NCBI GenBank assembly: GCA_030728235.1
Contig: JANRAA010000189.1
Coordinates: forward strand, 1 to 22,136
DNA from: Flavobacteriales bacterium
Lineage (GTDB): Bacteria > Bacteroidota > Bacteroidia > Flavobacteriales_D > Sanyastnellaceae
Direction of reading: 5' to 3'
Length of the DNA: 22,136 nt
The position numbers were made by a program, and so were the translations under genes. This document shows positions 7,167 to 13,164 of the stretch, in pieces; the first letter of the stretch is position 1; each line of letters opens with the position of its first letter. The notes beneath the pieces are model-generated. The model made no database searches. It worked only from the letters and a program-made list of their open reading frames with translations, and was not told the DNA's origin.

Positions 7167-8765
7167 GTGGTATTTCTCGATAAGGCAGTAAACTACCTCT
7201 ACATTATTGGGCTTGTCCTCATGGCTGTTGGATTGTCATTTTCCAATTGGCTGATGAGTTTTTCATCGTTTTGGTTGTTGGGCTGCTGGGCCATAGACCA
7301 GGCCATCATAACCAGAGCTGAGCGTCGCGAGAGATGGCAAAAAGCCCTGCGAAATCCGTGGTTTTATCTGCTTCTGGGCATCTACCTCTTGCATGTTGTA
7401 TGGATGGTGAGCACCGAGCACATCGACTCAGGCATGCGTGACCTGCGCATCAAGCTTCCCTTATTGCTGTTTCCTGTCCTGTTTTTCACCTTTAGAGAAC
7501 TTAGTAAAACAGCCTATAAATTCCTCTTTACATTTCTTGCACTTGGCGCCGGGGCGGCTGCCTTGGCGTGTTTAATGATCCCTGCCGGTTTGTGGAATAG
7601 GCCGTACGACAACGTCCGCGAAATCTCTGTATTCATATCCCACATCCGCTTTAGCATATTGCTAGTCTTCTGCACCGCTTACCTACTGCCGCTTATACGA
7701 AAGCAACCCCTATGGATTTTAGTCATCGGTATATACAGTGCTTTTTTGTGGACATTGGAGTCGGTAACAGGGTTTATGCTATTGCTCGTTGTCTTCATCT
7801 TGTTTTTGTTGCATGCCAAGCAGTTTGGGATGCCCGATAAGTTGCGCAAGATTGGCCTCGGCCTTTTTGCCCTATTCACGCTTACCATTGCTATTTTGAT
7901 AACCGTTTTGGTGCAAGACTATTTCAGGGTCAACCCAGACGAAGAGATTGTTTTAGAGGCGACACCATCTGGAGAGTTGTACTCTCACAATTTGGATAAC
8001 CACTTGCGAGAAAACGGACATTACATTTGGCGGAACATCGCTTGGGGAGAGTTGGCCTACAACTGGAACCTGCGCAGCGAGATGTCTTTCGATAGTTTGG
8101 ATGGCCGCGGACAAGCGCTGAGCATCACTGCCATTCGATACCTCACCTCACTAGGTTACAGGAAAGATGCAACTGGCGTGACTGCTTTAAGCGAAGAAGA
8201 TGTTGCCCACATTGAACGCGGCGTAACCTCGATTTTGGAGTTTCAGCACAGCGGCATGCGAAGACGTGTGGATAAGATACTTTTCGAGGTAGACAACTAT
8301 TTGAACGGCGGAAACCCAAGTGGTAATAGCATTTTTCAGCGATTTGAGTTTTGGAAAGCATCTCAGCATATAATAGCTGCACATCCCCTCGTTGGTGTTG
8401 GCACCGGCGATGTTAACGCTGCAATGCAGGGCGCATACGAAGAAATTGAAACTCAGTTATTGCCAACCTTCCGACTTCGTCCGCACAACCAATACCTTAC
8501 TTTTTGGGTAGCATTTGGCATTTCAGGCCCCCTGGTTTTGCTTGCGATTGTGTTGTTGCCCTTTTTGAACAAGCGGCACTATCGTGGATATTTGTTCACC
8601 GTTTTCATCGTTTTGATATCCCTATCATTCATTACCGAAGATAGCTTAGAGACCCAGGCAGGCGTAACATTTTTCTCGTTTTTCGCAGCCCTTTTTACCG
8701 GACAATCGCCCAACAATTATCTCAGCAAGTGGTTCAAGACCTCTTCAGCAGAAAAAGGCAACTGA
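7167..8765 (+). CDS. O-antigen ligase / polymerase-like membrane protein
   Basis: This is a 532-residue polytopic inner-membrane protein of the WaaL/Wzy_C type. About nine hydrophobic segments precede a long hydrophilic stretch (about 250-442), after which further membrane segments close the protein. Two family landmarks are visible: AHPLVGVGTGD (around 405-415) and RPHNQYLTFW with histidine 440. The R-x-H-N-x-Y-L phrase near the end of the large periplasmic loop is typical of ligases and polymerases that use lipid-linked glycans. The start is a GTG six bases after the ctpA stop in the same frame; the next ATG would cut into the first helix. It is probably co-transcribed with ctpA. The last 49 bases overlap the convergent GT9 gene. 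Whether it ligates O-antigen to lipid A-core or polymerises another glycan cannot be decided from sequence. Confidence 0.8.
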   Translation: MVFLDKAVNYLYIIGLVLMAVGLSFSNWLMSFSSFWLLGCWAIDQAIITRAERRERWQKALRNPWFYLLLGIYLLHVVWMVSTEHIDSGMRDLRIKLPLLLFPVLFFTFRELSKTAYKFLFTFLALGAGAAALACLMIPAGLWNRPYDNVREISVFISHIRFSILLVFCTAYLLPLIRKQPLWILVIGIYSAFLWTLESVTGFMLLLVVFILFLLHAKQFGMPDKLRKIGLGLFALFTLTIAILITVLVQDYFRVNPDEEIVLEATPSGELYSHNLDNHLRENGHYIWRNIAWGELAYNWNLRSEMSFDSLDGRGQALSITAIRYLTSLGYRKDATGVTALSEEDVAHIERGVTSILEFQHSGMRRRVDKILFEVDNYLNGGNPSGNSIFQRFEFWKASQHIIAAHPLVGVGTGDVNAAMQGAYEEIETQLLPTFRLRPHNQYLTFWVAFGISGPLVLLAIVLLPFLNKRHYRGYLFTVFIVLISLSFITEDSLETQAGVTFFSFFAALFTGQSPNNYLSKWFKTSSAEKGN

Positions 8766-9688
8766 CCATTTTCGGGGTGTTGCGCAGCGACTAAAAACGT
8801 AGCTTTTGGTCCGATTGGTTGCCACCTGCGTGGGTATATCGGGCGTTTTGGCGAATACAATCCAACAGCATTGATTCCAAGAGCAGCAGCGATGTGAAGC
8901 GGGCCGGTAGACGCCGCCACAACAGCATCCACAGCGCCAATTGCTTGCATCAGTTCACCGAGTGATAATTTACCCGTGAGGTCTGTTACCAGTTCCCACG
9001 GGAAGTCTTCGCCGATTGCCGTGCGCTCGCGTTCTGTGCCTGAGATGGCCACAGCGTATCCCCTATCAAACAGCAATTTTGCCAGTTCACCATATGATTG
9101 GGAAGGCCATTCGAGGGCACTGCCGTGCGATTTTGGGTGAAGGATGACCTTTTTATCTGCTTCCAAAAATAGTTGCGCAGCCTCCGCATGGCAGGGCGAA
9201 ACATGCAAATCGTACATATTGGCGATCTCATCCAGACGCCATTCCGACTTCAAACCCAGAGCGCTAAGCATTCTCAAATTGTATTGTGACTCGTGCAAAT
9301 CTTCTTTCTTCCGCGAGAACCACAGACGGTGATTTACCTTTAAAAACGTGTGCCAACGTCGACCCGTGGCAATCCGCGTTTTGATTTTCGCAGCGTGAGC
9401 AGCACGTACTACATCTTTGGCCGGGAACACCAAAAAAACGACATCCGCGCTGTTAGCGCGCAGAAGATTAGCAGCGGCAGCATCATTGTCTTTCACCGCA
9501 TCCCAATCAAGGAAATAGTCTACTGCTCTGCACGCCTCAATGACAGGTTTCGTATAAGCTTTGCCGAGGAAACTGATTTTCGCATGCGGGAGCAAACGTT
9601 TCAAAGCAACGGCAAGCGGAAGGGTAAGAATGACATCTCCGATACCATCGGTGCGCGTGATGAGCACATGGTTGACCTGCTTATTCAT
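8717..9688 (-). CDS. Glycosyltransferase family 9 (heptosyltransferase-like)
   Basis: This is a 323-residue GT-B fold enzyme of the ADP-heptose:LPS heptosyltransferase family. The N-terminal domain opens with LITRTDGIGDVILTLP (about 9-24), the typical acceptor-side glycine-rich loop. The C-terminal donor domain has HPKSHGSALEWP (184-195), VAISGTERER (213-222) and ASTGPLHIAAALG (259-271), then VGLYSPKRP. These are the standard landmarks of the family. It would add a sugar, perhaps a heptose, to a lipopolysaccharide or lipooligosaccharide core on the cytoplasmic face. Donor and acceptor are unknown. The start ATG overlaps the end of the GT2 gene by eight bases, so the two are surely one transcript. 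Its 3' end overlaps the ligase-like gene on the other strand. Confidence 0.88.
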   Translation of the reverse strand: MNKQVNHVLITRTDGIGDVILTLPLAVALKRLLPHAKISFLGKAYTKPVIEACRAVDYFLDWDAVKDNDAAAANLLRANSADVVFLVFPAKDVVRAAHAAKIKTRIATGRRWHTFLKVNHRLWFSRKKEDLHESQYNLRMLSALGLKSEWRLDEIANMYDLHVSPCHAEAAQLFLEADKKVILHPKSHGSALEWPSQSYGELAKLLFDRGYAVAISGTERERTAIGEDFPWELVTDLTGKLSLGELMQAIGAVDAVVAASTGPLHIAAALGINAVGLYSPKRPIYPRRWQPIGPKATFLVAAQHPENGQLPFSAEEVLNHLLR

Positions 9689-10433
9689 TGTGCAACTGCT
9701 TTAGTTTCGTGTATTTGCGCCACGTTGCGTATGCGCTTAACCGCGCGATGGTGAAGCCCGCCTTTCCATCTAAAAACCCAAGTTTTAAGATCAAGTTTTT
9801 AATGAATTGGAACACAACTTTCCCGATTACCAGCGGCCAAGAAACATTTTTTCCACGTTCAAAAAGCTCTTTCGAGGCAATGTTTGAGAAATACTCGATT
9901 TGTTTTAGGTGGTCTTCGCGCGTGTAGTACGAGTAGTGCAGAATATCACCTTTCAGGTGCGAAGCTTTTCCATTGTTTGTGAGCTCAAACTTATCATGAG
10001 GGTTGACCCCACCCCATTCACCGCAACCCTTTTTGAACAGCCGCATTTTGGTATCTGGATACCAGCCCGAGTGATGAATGAACGTGCCGCAGTAATTGGT
10101 TAGTCGGTTCATCGTGTACCCCGATATGTCGTTTTCAGCAGTTATCGCTGCGCGGATGTTGGAGGCAAGTTCCTCATCCACAGCCTCATCAGCATCAAGC
10201 GACAGCACCCATCTGCAAGATGCCAATTGCCAAGCCCTATTCTTCTGTTGGATGTGACCGTCGAACGCATGTTGAATAAACCGCACGCCGAAAGACCGTG
10301 CGATTTCTTCTGTTCTATCGACAGAAAACGAGTCTAGCACCACAATTTCGTGTGCCAGATCCCTCACTGATGCCAGGCACCGCGCGAGGTTTCGTTCTTC
10401 ATTGTATGTGATGACTACGACCGAGAGGTCCAT
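9681..10433 (-). CDS. Glycosyltransferase family 2 (WaaE/KdtX-like)
   Basis: This is a 250-residue GT-A glycosyltransferase. Visible features are LSVVVITYNEE at the N-terminus, VVLDSFSVDRT (aspartate 34, nucleotide binding), LSLDADEAVDEEL with the metal-binding D-A-D at 80-82, and HHSGWYPDTKMRLFKK, a phrase typical of the lipopolysaccharide-core WaaE/KdtX-like branch. The C-terminal part has a hydrophobic, basic segment that could lie on the membrane. The ATG at 10433 was chosen because it places the first beta strand right at the N-terminus; an upstream in-frame TTG at 10451 would add six residues and lies in a candidate -7 box. It is the first gene of a two-gene operon with the GT9 gene, and its promoter region is shared with divergent purD. 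Confidence 0.88.
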   Translation of the reverse strand: MDLSVVVITYNEERNLARCLASVRDLAHEIVVLDSFSVDRTEEIARSFGVRFIQHAFDGHIQQKNRAWQLASCRWVLSLDADEAVDEELASNIRAAITAENDISGYTMNRLTNYCGTFIHHSGWYPDTKMRLFKKGCGEWGGVNPHDKFELTNNGKASHLKGDILHYSYYTREDHLKQIEYFSNIASKELFERGKNVSWPLVIGKVVFQFIKNLILKLGFLDGKAGFTIARLSAYATWRKYTKLKQLHNE

Positions 10434-10448
10434 ATCAAAAAGTTGGTG

Positions 10449-10455
10449 CAAGGTA
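10449..10455 (-). promoter_or_regulatory. Possible -7 box for the GT2-GT9 operon
   Basis: On the minus strand this reads TACCTTG, one T short of TAnnTTTG, 15 bases before the GT2 ATG. No -33 TTG was found at a good distance. The element contains the alternative TTG start. The call is weak. Confidence 0.3.
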
Positions 10456-10498
10456 CAACGAATGGCGAAAGTTCGTGGAATAGTGTTGATAAACTCTG

Positions 10499-10528
10499 TT
10501 GTTCGCCTACTTCAAAGTGCTAATTTTG
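10499..10528 (+). promoter_or_regulatory. Promoter for purD
   Basis: TTG at 10499-10501, exactly 19 bases, then TAATTTTG at 10521-10528, a complete match to the Bacteroidota consensus TTG-N19-TAnnTTTG. The ATG of purD is 17 bases after the box, so the leader is about 10 bases. The bases from the box to the start codon closely resemble those before purQ. Confidence 0.75.
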
Positions 10529-10545
10529 CAACAAATCATCACAAA

Positions 10546-11832
10546 ATGAATGTGCTAGTATTGGGTTCAGGTGGAAGAGAGCACGCTCTTGCCTGGAAAC
10601 TCTCCCAGAGTTCGAATTTACAAAACCTATATGTGGCCCCTGGCAATGCTGGGACTGCAGGCTTAGCGGTGAATGCACCCATCGACCCTATGGACTTTGA
10701 TGCTGTAGGTGCTTATGTTTTAGAGCACGCCATCAACATCGTTGTCGTAGGCCCTGAGGCGCCATTGGTTGCTGGAATTGTAGATCACTTCGCGGCGAAA
10801 CCAGAGTTTTCGAAAGTAACCTTTATAGGTCCTTCTGCCAAAGGAGCTCAGCTGGAAGGAAGCAAAGAGTTCGCCAAGCGATTCATGCAGCGCCACCAGA
10901 TACCTACTGCGCGTTATGAGAGTTTCACCAAGGCCAACGTTGCTGATGCAGCAGGCTTTTTAAAGACATTGAAACCACCATATGTCATCAAAGCCGACGG
11001 ACTTGCAGCTGGTAAAGGAGTGATTATCACCCGCGATTATCAGGAAGCCATCGATACTGTGAACGACATGATTTTGAGTTCAGCCTTTGGCAATGCTGGC
11101 AGCACCGTTGTGATTGAAGAATTTATGGACGGAATCGAAGTTTCGATGTTTGCCATTACCGACGGAGAATCGTTCAAGATTTTACCAGAGGCCAAAGACT
11201 ATAAGCGCATTGGTGAAGGTGATAGCGGTCCGAATACAGGCGGAATGGGAGCCATTTCTCCCGTATCGTTCGTGAACGCCGAGTTCATGGAGAAAGTGAA
11301 AAACCAGATCATTATTCCAACAGTTAAAGGACTGCACACAGAGAACATTAATTATAAAGGATTTCTCTTTTTTGGCTTGATGAAAGTGCAAGGCGACCCT
11401 TTTGTTGTTGAATACAACTGCAGGTTGGGCGACCCTGAATCAGAGGTAATCATACCCCGCATCAAATCTGACCTGTTGCACTTCTTTGAAGGCATAGCCA
11501 GCGGCACCTTGTCTGAATGTGACTTAGAGTTGGACGATCGATTTGCCACCACAGTAATTGTAGCGTCGGGAGGATATCCGGATGCGTATGAAAAGGGCAA
11601 GAAAATCGTGTTGCCTCGTCAGAGCGAAAGCATTGTGTTTCATGCTGGAACCAAAGAAGAGGATGGTGAGTTGCAAACCAACGGTGGCCGTGTTTTGGCG
11701 GTTACATCGATGGGAGTGGATATGGATGAGGCTTTGGAGCGCAGCTATAGCACGATAGAGTCGACAGAATTCGACGGTATGTACTATAGAAAAGATATAG
11801 GGTTCGACCTCAGAAAAGCAGTGAAGAGTTAG
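10546..11832 (+). CDS. purD: Phosphoribosylamine-glycine ligase (GARS)
   Basis: This is a 428-residue ATP-grasp enzyme of the usual PurD length. It joins phosphoribosylamine and glycine with ATP to give GAR, the second step of de novo purine synthesis, in the cytoplasm. Landmarks: MNVLVLGSGGREHALAWKL at the N-terminus, VVGPEAPLVAG (68-77), GSKEFAKRFM (105-114), YVIKADGLAAGKGVII (146-161, ATP-binding), EGDSGPNTGGMGAISP (224-239) and EYNCRLGDPESE (289-300, metal and phosphate binding). All key blocks are present. The ATG at 10546 was chosen because the protein then begins exactly at the conserved strand; an upstream in-frame ATG at 10402 would read through the promoter. The TAG stop overlaps the TAA stop of the convergent small membrane-protein gene. 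Confidence 0.97.
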   Translation: MNVLVLGSGGREHALAWKLSQSSNLQNLYVAPGNAGTAGLAVNAPIDPMDFDAVGAYVLEHAINIVVVGPEAPLVAGIVDHFAAKPEFSKVTFIGPSAKGAQLEGSKEFAKRFMQRHQIPTARYESFTKANVADAAGFLKTLKPPYVIKADGLAAGKGVIITRDYQEAIDTVNDMILSSAFGNAGSTVVIEEFMDGIEVSMFAITDGESFKILPEAKDYKRIGEGDSGPNTGGMGAISPVSFVNAEFMEKVKNQIIIPTVKGLHTENINYKGFLFFGLMKVQGDPFVVEYNCRLGDPESEVIIPRIKSDLLHFFEGIASGTLSECDLELDDRFATTVIVASGGYPDAYEKGKKIVLPRQSESIVFHAGTKEEDGELQTNGGRVLAVTSMGVDMDEALERSYSTIESTEFDGMYYRKDIGFDLRKAVKS

Positions 11833-12017
11833 GCGATTGTGCCTTCTTTTTCAGCTTGCTTGTTGAAGCTTGACTGCATTTTCAACCAAACAAAAAGGCC
11901 AACGAAGCCGCCAAAAATAACAACCCAGTTGAACATATTGCTAATTGGCACGAGTACAGATTCGAAAGTAGACTCAAGAAAAACTCCGATTGGTTCAATT
12001 ATTTCCTGTAGGTTCAT
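11829..12017 (-). CDS. Small membrane protein, DUF6341-like
   Basis: This is a 62-residue protein with an acidic amphipathic N-terminus (NLQEIIEPIGVFLEST), one hydrophobic segment (WVVIFGGFVGLFVWL, about 31-45) and a charged C-terminus (QAEKEGTIA). It is real rather than a chance ORF: it has an ATG, a perfect -7 box 17 bases upstream, a sensible membrane topology and no competing gene. Size, topology and position beside purD and a DUF6427-like protein match the small DUF6341 proteins of Flavobacteriales, as I recall them. Its function is unknown. Its stop overlaps the purD stop on the other strand. Confidence 0.65.
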   Translation of the reverse strand: MNLQEIIEPIGVFLESTFESVLVPISNMFNWVVIFGGFVGLFVWLKMQSSFNKQAEKEGTIA

Positions 12018-12026
12018 TGCGCTTTG

Positions 12027-12041
12027 AATTTTGACAAAATT
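12027..12041. repeat. Perfect palindrome in the divergent promoter
   Basis: The bases read AATTTTG-A-CAAAATT, two perfect seven-base arms around one central base. It overlaps the -7 box of the DUF6341-like gene (12035-12042). It could be an operator, or it could result from two -7 boxes facing opposite ways, since GAATTTTG on the plus strand at 12026-12033 also resembles one. Confidence 0.5.
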
Positions 12042-12042
12042 A
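12035..12042 (-). promoter_or_regulatory. Promoter -7 box for the DUF6341-like gene
   Basis: The minus strand reads TAATTTTG, a perfect TAnnTTTG. It ends 17 bases before the ATG. The nearest upstream TTTG is 25 bases away rather than 19, so the -33 element is doubtful. Confidence 0.5.
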
Positions 12043-12074
12043 GGTAAACCACATTAAATGCGACTAACAAACGC

Positions 12075-12082
12075 TAATTTTT
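12075..12082 (+). promoter_or_regulatory. Possible -7 box for the DUF6427-like gene
   Basis: TAATTTTT lies 12 bases before the ATG at 12095 and differs from TAnnTTTG only in the final base. No -33 TTG is present. GAATTTTG at 12026-12033 is an alternative, with a leader of roughly 55 bases. Confidence 0.25.
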
Positions 12083-12094
12083 ATCGACTCTAGC

Positions 12095-13063
12095 ATGTTG
12101 TCATTACTTCGATCAAACCAACCCATCGCATGGTTAATATTGCCCATGACCGCTGCGCTGCTCTGGTTTCTCGACTTTTCATTCGACACTCCGTTTGTGG
12201 AGAATTCAACAGCCAGCAGTTTGATAGCGCATACTTTTTCGCTTCGCCTTCCCTTGTGGACACATTGGCCATTGATTTTTTTGAACGCCGCACTGGTTAA
12301 CTACCTATTGTCGTTGCACGAATTGCAACCCCAACGAAACAACTTTGCTGGCTGGCTCATGCTCGTTTTGTTTTGGCTCGTCTCGCCATCAGCTTCAGCG
12401 AGTATTGTTTTACTCGCCATGCCTTTTTTCACACTTGGCTTAACCATATTATTGGGCGTATATCGTCAAAACGATGCGGGAGCGGCCTATTTCAATGCTG
12501 CATTTCTAGCATCTGTAGGATCATTGTTTTTGACATATGGATCTATTTCGTTGCTTCTGATACTGTTGTCGCTGTTGTACACCAGAACCCCCAATTGGCG
12601 TGAGATCACGCTTTTAATCTTGGGTGCTGCTTTTCCGCCATTGCTTTTTCTAGCAATTTCTTTTTTGATTGATAGCGAGGTAGTATTTCACAGTTTGGAT
12701 TCGGCTACAAGTCAGCTCCCTGGACTCACCTTGTTGCTCGTCGTATCAATTGGTGCTCTCACCATCGTCGGCCTGCTCAAATTGCTAGGCACATTTTCAA
12801 CCTCTAGTAACAAATCGAAAAATTCGAAAGCAGTATTGATGATCAATGCTGGTGGATTGATCGTTTGTGCAGCCTTACTCTATCCATCTTCACCGTTAGG
12901 AGCGCTTTACCTCTCCTTTCTGCCTGCAGTGTTGTTTATTCAGGCAATCTTCACTGCGCAGAAAAAATTCTTGTGGCATGACCTACTTTTTGCTGCCTTC
13001 GTGGCCTTCGCCATTTGGTATTGGGCAACAGTGGTAAACGGACCAATGATTATACCCCAGTAG
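12095..13063 (+). CDS. Polytopic membrane protein, DUF6427-like
   Basis: This is a 322-residue, very hydrophobic protein with roughly nine or ten membrane segments and short loops. The first segment (IAWLILPMTAALLWFLDF) follows a short N-terminus with LLRSNQPI. Near residue 63 HWPLIFLNAALVNYLL resembles the Wzy/oligosaccharyltransferase-like membrane proteins of unknown function grouped as DUF6427 in Flavobacteriales. I assign it to that family from topology, length and its place next to purD and the DUF6341-like gene; I see no diagnostic catalytic motif. It is divergent from the 62-residue gene across 77 bases. A transport or envelope-glycan role is conceivable but unproven. Confidence 0.6.
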   Translation: MLSLLRSNQPIAWLILPMTAALLWFLDFSFDTPFVENSTASSLIAHTFSLRLPLWTHWPLIFLNAALVNYLLSLHELQPQRNNFAGWLMLVLFWLVSPSASASIVLLAMPFFTLGLTILLGVYRQNDAGAAYFNAAFLASVGSLFLTYGSISLLLILLSLLYTRTPNWREITLLILGAAFPPLLFLAISFLIDSEVVFHSLDSATSQLPGLTLLLVVSIGALTIVGLLKLLGTFSTSSNKSKNSKAVLMINAGGLIVCAALLYPSSPLGALYLSFLPAVLFIQAIFTAQKKFLWHDLLFAAFVAFAIWYWATVVNGPMIIPQ

Positions 13064-13164
13064 GATTAGGCTTACAAATTTCATAGGGGTAGCGCCGACA
13101 AACCACGCCTTCATAGTTCGCGTAATAGGACACATCTCATAACGAGGTGCCTAAACGTAAAACG

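Noticed and set aside
9350..9754. A 134-codon plus-strand open frame across the GT9/GT2 boundary
   Set aside because: Both minus-strand glycosyltransferases show full family motifs through this stretch; the plus-strand translation has none.
10402..10545. Longer purD start at an upstream in-frame ATG (10402)
   Set aside because: The extra 48 residues would be translated from the divergent GT2 gene and the purD promoter, and PurD proteins start at the MNVLVLGSGG strand.
13064..13164. Promoter for the SprB/PKD protein in this spacer
   Set aside because: I looked for TTG-N19-TAnnTTTG and found only poor partial matches (for example TAGTTCG). The gene may use another sigma factor or be read from upstream; I see nothing I can support.
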